From assembly GCA_965153455.1 (NCBI GenBank), contig OZ234494.1, forward strand, positions 24,676,001 through 24,740,000: a DNA stretch of 64,000 nt, in the 5' to 3' direction. Every line of letters starts with the position of its first letter. The first letter of the stretch is position 1. Below, in pieces: positions 1 through 12,700 of the stretch. A program made the translations under genes and the position numbers. The stretch comes from Sphagnum compactum (lineage: Eukaryota > Bryophyta > Sphagnopsida > Sphagnales). The notes beneath the pieces are model-generated. The model was not told the origin of the DNA. It made no database searches and worked only from the letters and a program-made list of their open reading frames with translations.

Positions 1-2634
1 GATCTGAAGTTCAAGTTATGAACAAAAGAATAGCCAAGAATGAAATTGGCAATTTGTTCCTAACCATTCAAACACAAGAAAGAATGTTGGAAACACCTTT
101 GATTGGGACATGCAATATGGTGGTGGAAATGATTTTCAAGGGCTACAACTTTCCTTGAAAGCTCTTCAATTTGAGTTTATATGTGAGGGTTATGAACCCA
201 CAAAATTGGACTCATACTTTGACAAAATTTTTAAAAAATGAAACTTTATCTCAAGAGTTTTTGTCACTTTGACACATACTATATTATAAAGAAAATAACA
301 GTGGTGGATTCTTCCCAAGTTCAAGTTGTGATGTGTTTTGTGAATTAAGTTATTTATGATTTGTCCATGTACCCTTTTAACTCCAATTTGCACTAACCAT
401 CATTTTTCTTGGTTTGTGCATATTGAATTCACCTTGAATTTTTGCTTGTGAATTTATCATATTCCCATCCCAAAGCTCCAATGCCCTCTCTATTTGTAAA
501 AGCTAAGGAATGTATCTTAAGTTTGCATATTATTGCAAAATTGAAAATCGATTGATTTCTTACCCTTGATACTATTTGATAAAACTTAAAGGTGTATCAT
601 TATTCATTTTTCACCTTAGGCACCTAAAAACATCAATTTTAAACATGTAAAGGACTATTATTAAATTAGATACCAACATATTATTTTACCCACATGAAAG
701 CTATAATTTTCACAAGCCAACAAAATCCCTTTCTATTGATTGGTTTTATGTCCCCTCTTCATTAACTCATTAAAAACACACACATACATTTGTTCATAAC
801 CACCATTTAAATAACCACCTTTAGCTTCAGTTACACACCACCACCATTACCCACAAGCCACAACAAATAAAATTTTAATACCTCCATATTTCCAAACCTT
901 AATGAATGCACCCCAAACATTTCACACACCAAAAAATAACACTTGAAGGTGCAACCATTAGTCATATTAATTAGCCAACAATATTTATGTGAAACCTTTA
1001 ATTAAAACTAATTAATGACCACACACAATTATAAACATAACTCTCTTTGAACTCTCTTTTAATTACATGTCTTTACATTTTTCAATTTATGTTCAATCAA
1101 GAAAACATCAATCCATGGGACAAATTGTGAAATTAATTAGTTTTGAAAGACATCAATGTTAAAATCATCACATTCAATCTTCTGACCCAAAGTTTTTTTT
1201 TTTTTTTAAGAAGCCACTTTTAGTCATCCATCACCAAATTTTTGGAAATGTTGGGCACTCCCCAAAATAGAAGCACAAGGGTGCATTCAAGTTTGGCCCA
1301 CCTATATATCTATAAGTTCAACTTTCATGAAAACATATGGGATGCACTTGTGTGGTGCTATTGGGAATGTCTTGGAAGATCCTTTAAGAACTCCATGGAA
1401 ACACATTTAAAACAAAGCAAACAAAAAATCCATCCCCCCCCCCAAACCCCAAAAGAAAATATCTTGAATGCATGTTGATCCTCCTCATTGGCTACATGAC
1501 ATTTTTATTTTGAAGCTATTTGTCACCATTTTAAAACTAGACTAATGCCCAACATTTGAATTCCTTGCGGATGTTAATTTGATGCATCTTCCTTGAATTT
1601 TATTATTGGAACAAATATCTCAAATTGGAATCCTAAGTTGTTAATAATATTTTCACCACCTACCAGATAACTTATAGAATATTGGGGTTTCCATCATATT
1701 CCATCTCAATTTGTGATTCATCATGGCAATGCTCAATTTTAATGGATTCCTAAGATTTTGGGAAACCGTACAATTTCCTTGGTGACAATTGCATCTTCTT
1801 TAAACAATGATGGCTCTTTAACCCCTCAAAGTTTAAACATTTGAAAACTAATTTTCATTACCAAAAGAGTCCCAAACATATTTTTCATGGATTTATACAA
1901 ATATTATAAGACAAAGAACATGCACCTTTTGATTAAAGATGGCCCAATTCTTTGCTTCAAAATTGTGGCAAAATTTTGAAGGCCCAAAACAAAAATGTAC
2001 AAAGCCTCATAACAAAATCTCATTTTAACTATCCCATGCTTAAATTCCAATGCACACAAAAAGAGAATGAATCAAATTCAACACTTCTAATGAATGAGCG
2101 TTCATATAAATCTGATGTTTGAAAAAAAAACCATCTTGTGTAATTAACACATTATTGTCCAACAAATGAAAAAATAATGGTGAATGATTTATTTTCATGA
2201 ATCAAGCTTGGAAATATTCATTATGAAAGGAGAAGAATATGAACTTTGTTGAACACCTAAAACATGGTATGAAAATGTAAACATCAAACCTAAACAAGAT
2301 CATCTTTAAAAGAAAATTACAATTTTCCTGGTACATATATAATGGAAAATGTGAATATGGTGAACCTAATTTTGTATGTAGATGGCTTTCTATTTCCAAA
2401 CAATCATAGTGTCAAAATAAAATGATAAAAATCATTTTTGAAAACCAAATATCATAGGAGATAGAAAAGGAGAATGAAATATTATCAAAGGAATTTACCA
2501 CTTTCAACAAAGGTATTTTCATGACACAAGGACATTATATATATCAATAACACTTTGGCAACATCAAGTTCAATTTAACTACAAATAACAAGTTAATTAC
2601 AATGATTCTTGAATCTTCACATATTCTTAAGTTG
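1..2634. other. AT-rich intergenic DNA, no gene seen
   Basis: The stretch is AT-rich on both strands with frequent stops. The only reading frames are below 80 codons, and none shows a recognisable domain or a codon pattern unlike its surroundings. It contains short homopolymers (a T run near 1194-1208 and a C run near 1434-1442) but no clear repeat boundary. It ends at the GAA target duplication of the CACTA element. Confidence 0.6.
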
Positions 2635-2637
2635 GAA

Positions 2638-2740
2638 CACTAGTAGAAATCAGCCAAAATTTAACCACTCCATTTACAACTACATGCGATTTGTAATCGT
2701 TTGCGACTAGATTTGGGAACATTTGCAACTATAGGACCAT
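2638..2740 (+). repeat. CACTA left terminal and subterminal region
   Basis: It starts CACTAGTAGAAA, directly after GAA. It includes GCGATTTG and GCGACTAG subterminal motifs at about 2688-2710, and a related GCAACTA motif near 2725. These resemble the motifs in the right-hand subterminal block. Confidence 0.75.
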
Positions 2741-3109
2741 ATTTCAACTATTTTATTCATTTTCACAGCTCTGATGCAACTATTAAAATTTTCATCCTAT
2801 TGGTTGGATCAATTTTACATTTATTTTCATCCATTAATAGATTGATATGTCCATTTAATCGTAATACTCACCAAATTAGTTGCATCCTAAAGGTATTCTA
2901 TAATGACATAGCGGTGTATTTTAATGTATGTATTAAAATTTTATATATATATAATATGCATACGTATGTATATTGTTCATATAATGAATTTCAAAATCAC
3001 TATTTGAACTTTGAATTTTTTATTCATCTGAAAATTGATATTTCAATTCTGAAAACTATTATTTTAATTTTTAAAAAATATATTAGAATTTGAAACTTGA
3101 TATTTGAAT

Positions 3110-4370
3110 CTGAAAATTATTATTTCAATTGTTTAAAACATTATTTGAATTTCAAATTTTTGATTTGAATATGATATTTTCAATTTAAATTCAAAAAGGC
3201 TTATTTGATCTAAAACTTGATATTTGAATTCTCAAATAATATTTTTGAATCCAAAAATTAGTATTTCAATTCAGAAATTTCATCCTATTGGTTGGACATT
3301 TTAATTTTGAATATTTTTATATGAATATGAGTATTTATATTTCGACTCTAAAAATTATGAATTTAAATTTTAAATAAATATTGGATTTGAACCTGAAATT
3401 TCAATTCCAAATTATTATTTTGGATTCTCAAAATTAATATTTCAAGTCTGAAAATTTATTAATTGAGTCTAAAAATGGACGTTTCAATTTTGAATATTGT
3501 TATTTGAATCTGAAAACTGACATTTCAATTCTGGAGATTGTTATTTAAATTCAAAAAACTTATTTGATCTAAAAATTGATATTTGAATTTTCAATTATTA
3601 TTTTTGAATCTAAAAATTAGTATTTCAATTCAAAAAACTTTATTGAGTCTAAAAACTGACATTTTGATTTAGAATATTTTTGTTTGGACTTGAAATTTGA
3701 TATTTGAATTCTGAAGTTTAAGATTTCAAATTAAGAAATTATTTGATTTGAAAGTTGAAATTTAAATTCCAAATTATTATTTTGGATTTTCGAAATTAAT
3801 ACTTCAATTTAGAAATTTGTTAATTGAGTCTTAAAATGGACATTTCAATTTTGAATATTGTTATTTGAATCTGAAAATTGACATTTCAATTCTAAAAATT
3901 GTTATTTAAATTCAAAAAACTTATTTGTTCTAAAAATTGATATTTGAATTTTAAATTATTATTTTCGAATCTAAAAATTAGTATTTCAATTCAAAAAACT
4001 TTATTGAGTCTAAAAACTGACATTTTGATTTAAAATATTTTTATTTGGACTTGAAATTTGATATTTGATTCTGAAGTTTAAAACTTCAATTTTAAGAAAT
4101 TATTTGCCTTGAAAGTTGAAATTTGAATTCCAAATTATTATTTTGGATTTTCGAAATTAATATTTCAATTTAGAAAATTGTTAATTGAGTCTTCAAATGG
4201 ACATTTTAGTTTTGAATATTATAATTTGAATCTGAAAATTGAAATTCCAATTCTGAAATTTGTCATTTAACTTCAAAAAACTTATTTGATCTAAAAATTG
4301 ATATTTGAATTCTGAATTATTATGTTGGAACCTTAAATTTATATTTTAATTCAAAAAATTATTGATTGAG
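3110..4370. repeat. Degenerate tandem array, unit about 361 bp, about 3.5 copies
   Basis: A landmark reading ATGGACATTTCAATTTTGAA or a close variant recurs with its GGAC ending at 3480, 3841 and 4202, a spacing of 361 bp each time. An earlier partial unit is recognisable from the landmark CAAAAA-CTTATTTGATC, near 3191 and again near 3551. Each unit is itself built from a loose 15-20 bp motif (ATTTGAATCTGAAAATTG and variants). The phrase CATCCTATTGGTTGGA occurs near 2793 and again near 3281, linking the array to the left part of the element. No coding potential is evident. Confidence 0.75.
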
Positions 4371-4379
4371 TTTTAAGGG

Positions 4380-5530
4380 TTTTCTCTACTAATGTTATCC
4401 ATAATAAATCACTTTTATAAATAATTAAAACTGATTATGTTTATTAAATCTAAGTTACATTAAATAATTATTGTTATAATATATATTTGTATGTTATATA
4501 ATTTATATTATTATATTAGAATAAATTAATTAATATAATTAATGTGACATTACTTTAAAATCATTGTAATTATTTCATATAAGAATTAATTAGTATGTGC
4601 ATGATTATTTTCTAATTGAACATAATTATTCACACTCTATAATTTATAACTTCAAATGTGAATTAAAAATTTGGAAAAATTACAGTGTAGTTAAAATAAT
4701 TATTTTATTGATTTTAATTTCACGAGTTATTGTATAATATATTTTTTTTAATTCTGTGATTAATCATCTACAATAATATTTTATAATAATTTTACAATAA
4801 TTATGAAAATTAATGTTATGTTTAACAAATCATTGTATTTATAGTTAACAATTACCAATAGAAAAAAATTACTTGACCTATGATAATTTTTACAACAATA
4901 ATGTAATTATAAAATAAGTAATGTAATCAGTTGAATAATAATTTTTCAAAAATTCTTTACTTTCTAATAGCAATTGTTAGTTCATTATTTATAATTTTAA
5001 AATAAATATTTAAAATATTTTTACATTAATTATATTATATATAATTCGATCGGATTCTAAAAGTAATAAAATATTTTAGTTATTTAATTATTTATTAATT
5101 ATGTATTAATAACTTGTGAATAACTAGATAGCTAGGTTGTTAAATATTAAGAAGTTATTACTTATTTAAGTAATTGATAATGAATATTGAATATTTGTAA
5201 TGTATAATTTATAATTTAAATATATGTAAATTTAATCATTATTAATTAAATGATTTTCTAGTTATCTAGTACTTGAATTGTTTACAAATCTAAAAACTAA
5301 GAAAGTAAGGCATGAAGAAAGTTTTGGAATTACAACTTAATTTGTGAGGAAGTTGCAAGTTCAAAACTTATTCCATATTGTTTATTCTTCATTCCTATTT
5401 TGAACACTATATAAACAAGGGGGTGTGGTTATTCAATTTCACATTAAGAAATTTGTGCACATGTGATGAGCTAATCAAAAAGTTCAACCCAAAACAAAAA
5501 AAATAATTATGCACATTTTTTAAATATTTA
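4380..5530. other. AT-rich interior of the CACTA element
   Basis: This is very AT-rich sequence dominated by TAATTA and ATTAAT runs, with no reading frame of note. I see no transposase domain on either strand. It separates the 361-bp array from the CCTA-rich block. Confidence 0.5.
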
Positions 5531-5745
5531 CCTTCCCAACCTACTTATCTACCTAGGTAGGTAGATACCTAGTTTGACCTACCCACCTAGGTTGACCTAT
5601 GTACCTACCTACCTAAGTACTTACCTATATGAGTAGGTATTTAGCCTAGGAACGTAAAACCTACCTACCTATTTTTTAACTTAAGTAGGTAGGTTGGTAT
5701 TTAGCCTAAGTTTGTAGGCACCTATTTATGTACCTACCAACCTAA
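5531..5745. repeat. Degenerate CCTA/TAGG tetranucleotide block
   Basis: CCTACCTA and its complement TAGGTAGG alternate along about 200 bp, so the block carries the motif in both orientations and could fold on itself. It lies within the CACTA element. Shorter TAGG-rich patches occur at about 12930-12965 and 49340-49470, so the motif is not unique to the transposon. Confidence 0.7.
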
Positions 5746-6044
5746 TATTAATATTTTTATTTAAAAAATTTTAATGTCACGTGGCCTACTTACATTGGGC
5801 CACGTGTCATAATATAAGATCATATAAGTATTTGAATTGAACGTCCTAGATTATTTCAAAATAATAATAATTATTATATTTTAAATAATCAAATATTAAA
5901 ACACGTGGCAGCACATCATTTGCCCTCAATTGTGACCAAAATAGTTGCATCTTAATCGCATGTGACAATACATATACAATGGAGTCAAAGGATGAAATGT
6001 ATTTGTTGACTTTTTCTTTCATACTACCCTTTGTCATTTACAAC

Positions 6045-6160
6045 TAGTTTATCACATGCGACTTGTCTTAGGCGACTAAAGAGATTTTAGTTGCAAAACG
6101 TTTCTTGCGACTAAAATTTAGTCACAAAGACTACTCGAAAATACATTTTTTTTTATAGTG
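6045..6160 (-). repeat. CACTA right terminal and subterminal region
   Basis: Read on the minus strand it starts CACTATAAAAAA and continues with several TTTAGTCGC / GCGACTAAA motifs in both orientations. The plus-strand end TATAGTG is followed directly by GAA, the same three bases that precede the left terminus. Confidence 0.78.
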
Positions 6161-6189
6161 GAAAACTTCTTAAAGGCATTAGTTCTTAC

Positions 6190-7530
6190 AATGGTCCTTC
6201 ATCCGACATCAAGGTTTGTTGGAAAAGGATCCTTAAGCCTGGCAAGCCTCCATGCACCATATTATGATGTTATGACAATAACATCTTAAATTGTTGCCTA
6301 CATCAACGATCCAAGGTTACCAATGCGTTTTATCGAACAACATCACATTGATGTGGGTGCAGGATTTGGACATGATCAAACTAATGGACTTGGTCATATC
6401 ACGATGGCCGTATCAAGGTTTATCACAAGCTAGCACAAGTTAGGGACTTTTCGACCCCAATTTAGGGTCATTCTGGGAATTGATTTGAATGTCGTAATAT
6501 TTGCAAACCTCTCAGATACACTCATGTGCATATGTGTTGGAAAATGTCCCACCTTTGGGGGATTTTCAGCTAGCTATATTAGCAATATGGCAACAAATCA
6601 GGGCTTGGATCAGGGAGCTAGTGCAAGTGGATGCTGCAGTAATTGGTTCACATGCCCACTGCTTTCAATGGCTATGGACTAACTTAGTTCTATTAGAAGT
6701 GTTTCAAAGCACATATTAATTCATTCCAAGGTCACCCACCTGCCTGGTGGATGACATTTAGGATCCAAGACGACATTATTATGTCGTTCAACATGATGAT
6801 CGACCACCTTTAGCTATAATAAACAAGGTTGGCTTACCTCGGGCAACATTACCTACTATTTTGAGTTTTTCCCGTTTTCATGTATTTCGGGATGGCGGTC
6901 CAAACATGATTTGAGATGCCAACTCATCCAAGATGGAAGAGCCCAATGCTAATGAACAAGAGTGAGCTATGGGATTTTGCACAGGCACCATAATCGTGTG
7001 AGGACTTTTTGAAGGTACTCATAGACAGATATTAAGACAAGTTATGGATCTTTAACCTTTGTTTGGCTGAGCATGTCCGATTTGCACTATCTTTCCCACC
7101 CACCCACCCTTTCTTTACTTTTGTTACACCTACATCTAGGTCAATTATGTTGGTGCAAGGGGGGGGGTCATCCTTGGGATCAAGGATTTATGGGTAATGG
7201 GAAAGAGGTTTTTGATGTGGGGGCACTAAGGCATTTTGGTGTTACACCACCTTCTACATAGCAATCATGGGTTTTGCCCTCAACCTTGGGTGTTGGGGAT
7301 GTTCAATCATTTCAACCCAAGGTACAAGTGACCATAGAGACATGGGAGCCAGATACTACTCTCGTGGTTATAGGAGATGAGGTGCAAGAAATACAAGAGA
7401 TGAGGTGCAGGAAGAGGTGCAATAGGACACCTATTGCAAGATCATGTTGGTTATTTTACCTTCAGTTTAAAGGAATTGGGACAGTTGAAAGGATAGGAGG
7501 TCTGAATTATATTGGAGGTTAATAATCCTA
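6190..7530 (+). pseudogene. Probable gag/protease region of the gypsy element (unrecognised)
   Basis: This stretch precedes the reverse transcriptase where gag and protease would be expected. It has short open segments in several frames (for example 6501-6719 and 7274-7522) but no zinc knuckle or protease DTG/DSG motif that I can see. The assignment rests on position only. It begins just after the CACTA right end, so the original 5' end of the retrotransposon may lie in or before this stretch. Confidence 0.35.
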
Positions 7531-7534
7531 TTTT

Positions 7535-8290
7535 CATATGACCTTATAGGTTGAATGAGATGGAGAGGGCCTTGTTTAGGCTTGGAAAATAGAGTTGCTG
7601 GATGCTGGTTTGGTGGAACTATTGAAAGGTGAGTATGTCTTAGCCACAATGATGTTAACCAAGAAAGATATTTTTGGCAATTGGACAAAGCGACGCATGT
7701 GTGGGGAATATCACCTACTCAACAAGCGCACGCATTTAGACAAATATGCCATGCCCTTATTAGAGGAGATCTTTAATGCCCTTGGTCAAACCAAGATTTT
7801 CAATACCTTGGACTTGAAATCTAGTTATCATCAATTGCCATTAAGGGAGGGTGATAAAGTTAAGACGACATTATGGGGAATCGATCCTCACGGGAAGGAT
7901 TATTTGTACCAATGGCAGTTTTTGCCATTTGGTTTGAAGAATGCCCCTACAAAATTTCAAAGGGTGATAGATTGAATGTTGGCAAAACTTGGTTTTGCCA
8001 AGTGCTACATCAATGACATTATCATCTTCAACCCAACATTAGAGGATCACATGCATCATCTGCAAGAAGTATTCAAAAAACTTAAGGATCATAACCATAA
8101 GCTTCATTTAGGCAAGTGTTGGTTTTTCCAAACACAAGTGGAATACCTAGGTCACATGATTTATCTAGGTGGATTGGGGGTACAAAAGGCCAAGATTGAG
8201 GCCATTTCACAGGTGCCCCAACTGACAAATAATTGTGTAATTATTATCAGAGGTTTGTTAAAGGTTTTAGCGGCATTATTAAACTTTTGA
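7535..8290 (+). pseudogene. Ty3/gypsy reverse transcriptase, disrupted
   Basis: The polymerase domain is recognisable from an entry motif PYRLNEME near 7540, which is out of frame with what follows. It continues with RMCGEYH, then YAMPLLEEIFNALGQ, LDLKSSYHQLPL and LPFGLKNAP. A stop at 7973-7975 splits the domain directly before the segment that carries the catalytic box. That box reads YINDI, where Y-x-D-D is required, so one of the two metal-binding aspartates is replaced by asparagine. The downstream GKCWFF and VEYLGHMI motifs, typical of the thumb/connection region, remain. With the frameshift near 7590 and the stop, the copy cannot make an active enzyme. Confidence 0.88.
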
Positions 8291-8900
8291 CCAGATTGAC
8301 GCAAATCATTTAGGAGTATGTTTGGGGTGAGGAGCACGAACATGCATTTTAGGAATTGAAGGCCTAACTTTTTGTAGCCCCCATCTTGAGGTGACCCATT
8401 CGAGGACAAACTTTTCAATTGTATACTGATTGGAGTACCTTAGGGCTAAGAGTTGTGCTTACCCAAATAAATGATGATGGTCAGGAGTTTGTGGTGGCAT
8501 ATGCCTATCGGTCCAATAACAAAACAAAGGCAAAGTATAATTTGTATGAAGTGGAATGCCTCATTGTTTTTTGGGCAGTTTCTTCTTTCTAGTCCTATTT
8601 GTATGGTAGCCCATTTACTTTGGTTACCATCACTAACCCCTGAAGTTTTTGATGGAATTAAATCAAGTCACAAGCAAGTTGGCCAAGTGGGCATTTATCC
8701 TACAAGAATATGATTTTGATATTGTTCACATGGCTGGTAAGGTTAATCGAGATGCAGATGGGTTAAATCGGAACCCAAGTTCTAATGAAGAGGATACCAC
8801 AAGTGCTAGGTGGCATGGAGAGGTGGATTTGGAAGTTGTGCTAAGATGGCATGCTTTTGCATACATGTGTACTTTGTTGGGGTGTTTTAGGGATGTACCT
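8291..8900 (+). pseudogene. Ty3/gypsy RNase H region, disrupted
   Basis: The region follows the reverse transcriptase and has the usual end of a gypsy RNase H: a tract reading WAFILQEYDFDIVHMAGK, then DADGLNRNP, at about 8690-8785. Upstream, pieces such as YTDWSTLGL and a FVVAYAYRSNNKT-like tract at 8415-8530 lie in another frame. Several stops and frameshifts separate these pieces. The sequence after the RNase H stays open to 8900 and reads as the linker before integrase. Confidence 0.75.
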
Positions 8901-9129
8901 TAGGGCAACACGGGTGGTGAGAATTCCTAGAGTGATGATGATTAACTAAAAGGAAATAGTGCCTTGGAAATCCATCGAGATTGACCTATTATGGCATATT
9001 TACAAACGGGTGAGGTTTTGGTGGGAATGACACCCAAGGAGTAGAATTGGGTTGTCCACAAGGTGAAACGGTTCTAATGGGAAAGTAATTCCTTATTACG
9101 AATGTGGACAGGTGGGCGAATACTTGTAG

Positions 9130-9710
9130 TACCATGCCTAGAGCAGTTGGAGGGCCTTATACGACATGTTCATGAAGAGTTGGGCCATTTTGGAATCTGA
9201 TAGACCTATAATTTGCTCCAAGCATAGTACTAGTGGCGTGAGATGCAATTACAGGTTTAGTAGTTTGTTTCTCAATGTGTGGTGTGTGATCAAGTACAGG
9301 CATCATTCAACACACCAACACCCCAACTACAACCCTTACCGATTATGGGGTTGGGTAATCAATGGAGCTTGGATTTTGTCAACCCATTGAATTTGACACC
9401 TCAACATAACTACTATGTTTTGGTTATGACCGAACATTTTTCCAAGTGGTGGGAGGTGGTGCCCTTGCCAAAATCGTAGCAATGAAGGAACTACATATGC
9501 ATTTCTGGATAGAGTGTTCAATAGGTTTGGTGTTCAAGCCAAGGTTTTCACTAACCAAGGTACGGAATTCCAAGGGGATTTCCAGGATTTGTGTGAAAAA
9601 ACATTAATAGATCATCGGATTACTTCACAAGATCATCATGAAGCAAACGAGTTGGTTGAACGAATGGTGCAAACGATGAAATGAGGATTATGGAAAATGG
9701 CCTTCAAAAA
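9130..9710 (+). pseudogene. Ty3/gypsy integrase, disrupted and 3'-truncated
   Basis: An HVHEELGHFGI-like tract near 9165-9190 corresponds to the zinc-binding HHCC domain and is followed by a C-x-x-C-like SQCVVCD tract near 9270-9285. The core domain starts with NQWSLDFV, YYVLVMTEHFSKWW and VVPLPKS (about 9355-9477). In other frames it continues with TNQGTEFQ and a VERMVQTMK tract to about 9680. Frame changes at about 9340 and 9480 and a stop after the last motif show it is dead. Similarity ends abruptly near 9700, which suggests truncation by deletion or rearrangement. Confidence 0.82.
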
Positions 9711-12700
9711 GGCCACACTCCAGATTAAATTACCAACATGTAACCAGCACTCGTTCGTACTTTCAGTGGTTTTCTGTTTTATATCCACTTTGCCAAGCTA
9801 TCATTCATTATGTAGTGTGGAAGTAGACTTGTTGCTTACAATTTCTTCAATCTCAGATGCACACATTGACCTACAATTTCATACCTTTGAATTAGTCTGA
9901 CCAACCAACAGCAGGTGATTAAGAACAAGTCCACCACTTGTTGGACATTTCTTTCTCAGGGCTACATGATCTTGCTCTTGTTACATTATATATGTATATA
10001 TATAGCTGGTCTAGAAGGAATAGCATGAGCTTGATGGGTATAATTTTTTCTTCCATTTGGAACACTGTGTTGTTGTTGTAAGCGATTTTTTTGGTTGTAA
10101 CCCCAATTTGCATTTCAACTGTTTCAAGAAAGAAAAGACAAAATGCAGGTGGAGAGAGCAGAGCACACACATGTTGACAAAGCTCACTACAATTGAGCAC
10201 TTGTTTACTTTGTGCATAGAGAACTCTTTCTGGGAGGATGTATGTCTGCTTTGCACACAGACCTGCATCACTTCAAATATACTCATGAATCAGAAAGCCC
10301 CTAGATATCTATAACCGAGCCAGCTTCCAGCAATGACAAGTTCCCAGCAGTTCAAGCACCTGCTCTCACTGCTCATGACTTCAAGATGTTTTTTTTCCCC
10401 TTTGGAGTGCAATTGTGCATTACATTTGTATACATATAAATTTAGTCAATTCAACTTGAATCTTCTCACCACTCAGATCGTCTCTTCTTTTTGATTCATA
10501 CTCATGACATAAGGAAGGATGTATGTACGTACATGTATCATCTCAGAGACATTTAGTATACAAAAAAAGGTATGTGGCACACAATCTCTCTCTCCCTCCA
10601 GAATCTGGCCGGATGTCTGAAGACCCCATGATCTCAAGTTCACATACAAGTCCTGGAGTAGCTAAAAAGTCTCACCGGTTCCAACTGTAGACTGGCCTAA
10701 TAAAACCCAAGATTGCTTTAAGAAACTAAACTATGAACATGGGCCAACTGGCCATTATCAACATCATCATCATCATCATCCAGGAACTGGACAATGACCA
10801 GAATCTGAGTAGGTTCATGGTGGGAAGAGGAAGCAGTCCAGACACGCAGAAGTTGCATAAACTATTAGTATAGCTCAAAGCACTAGATCATTCTAGATCA
10901 TCTTTGGGTGCAGGAGACCAATGCACAGCAGAGAGAGAGAGAGAGGGACCCAACAACTCCTCCAGCCAAAGAAACACAGTAGTAATCAAGACGTGCTTCC
11001 AGAAGAGCCAGAAAATTCAAAAAACAAGTACAAACAGATTTGAAAGTCCAGGTTTAGTGTTGGTGAGGTACATGAATCACATGTAGTATTTGACCATTGA
11101 AAACAGAAGTTCCGTGCATAATATTTGCCATAATATTATGTCTTTAAATTGCAAATCTTTGTGCAACTTATATGTAGCTGACAACTAAGTAAAGCAATGG
11201 GTTTGTAGTATGTACGTGTCTGGAGTGTTTTGTATAAAATGGTGATACAATATAACATGATATGGTGAGATTAAGGATTTGCAATTCTTTTGGGTTTCTC
11301 TATTGTTGTCTCTTTTGCACAGTTTTTTCCAAAGTACACTGCTACTGCACACACTAATAATACAACTAAGTTCATCCGGATCATGGGTCTTTCAAACAAT
11401 TTTTGTTTGAAAAAATTATAACAATTTGATTATTATTATTATTCTTATTATTTTCCTGCCACTCTGTGTGTGTGTGTGTGAGCGATTTCTATGGTTTCTG
11501 TAAACTGGGTTTGTCATTATTTTGCTCGCTATCTTCCCTATCTATCAACACACACCGGATTTTCTCTGTCTCCTAGGAAGGATAAACTGCCCACTAATCA
11601 ACTCTTCCTTCTGAACACCCTTTTACACAAAATTCATTTTTGTAGCTGTAATTGTTGATGTTGTTGTTGTTGTTTTCGTGGTGGTGTCCATGAATTTTTT
11701 GTTTGTGTATGAATGTATAAACTTTTTTTTTGCCTTACGGATTTTGTGAACTTTTAAGCATGAGAATCAAAAACTGGAAGTGTAGAGAGAGCTTTCCCCA
11801 TTCATCTAGGCCTTGGCTATTTGGGATCAACTAAACCAACCTGTTCCCAGTCTGTCGGTTAGTTACCTAGTTTAAAAGCCAGCTGCTTCCTCAACACTTT
11901 ATCAGGTTTCAAAGATTGCGAAATCACAAAAGGAGAACTTTTTGTATGTGTGTGTGTGTGTGTAGAGTATGGTTCAAGGCAAAAACAATATATTAATGGG
12001 TTTTTTTTTTCCTCCCCAGACATTGAAGAAAGTGCAGAACCTGACTCTAAAAGGAAAGGGGGACCCAAGTGTCAGACTCAAAATTCCATGCCACTGTAAA
12101 CATGGGGGTTTTTTTTTGATTGTTGTTTTTCCCCCAAATTCAGATATTACAAGTGTCTTCAAAGTGTTAAAGTAAGGACTTGAAAATTGCTTTTCTTTAA
12201 TCTTCAAAGTGTTTGCAACAGTTTGTTACCACTGAACTGCAAGTCCAAAGTGTGAAGCTAATGGAATTTGTTGCTTTTATGCAGAGACACTTTGTGGGAT
12301 CACTGGGTCCCCAGGATCGCTGGTGTCCAGACTCTTGTGAGTCCTTCTCCTTCTGCATCAATAACTTAGTGCCCCAAAAAAAAAAATTGTCCAAAAAAAT
12401 TTGTTAAAAGTATTCCATGAGAAAATCCAAGCCATGGAATCCAATTTTTTGGGGATGAGAAACTCTGGTCGGCCATCACAAGTAACATACTCCACAGAAA
12501 AGACAAAAAAAAAGCAATATATAAAAGACTGTTTTTAAGCCTGTTATTGAAGTTTGAGCCCTTTTCAATCACTAAGTGCACTTTTGCTTTCTTTACTTAA
12601 GAAAGAGAGAGCAGTAAACAACCCCCAAAAGTTGCACAATTTTTCATTTTTCTGAAATGTAAAAAACCTCCACCAAGACCCAGTTATGATCCCATTCTGC

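Larger units (their letters stand above)
2638..6160. mobile_element. Non-autonomous CACTA-family (En/Spm) DNA transposon
   Basis: The left end reads CACTAGTAGAAA and the right end, on the opposite strand, reads CACTATAAAAAA. The element is flanked on both sides by the trinucleotide GAA (2635-2637 and 6161-6163), which is the 3-bp target duplication typical of CACTA transposons. Just inside both ends are copies of a GCGACTA-like motif in both orientations (2690-2740 and 6055-6130), as expected for subterminal transposase-binding repeats. The 3.5-kb interior has no transposase reading frame. It holds a degenerate 361-bp tandem array, an AT-rich middle part and a CCTA-rich block, so any movement would need a transposase supplied elsewhere. 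The ends and target duplication are seen directly; family membership follows from established CACTA hallmarks. Confidence 0.82.
6190..9710 (+). mobile_element. Truncated, decayed Ty3/gypsy retrotransposon
   Basis: The order reverse transcriptase, RNase H, integrase with integrase last is the Ty3/gypsy arrangement. Domains are read in more than one frame and are interrupted by in-frame stops, so the element is not functional. Sequence matching the 3' half of the integrase, a polypurine tract and a 3' LTR is missing: similarity stops near 9700, shortly after the last integrase motif. No LTR pair was found. 6190-7530 occupies the position of gag and protease, and short open frames run through it, but I cannot recognise a domain there. 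Confidence 0.8.
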
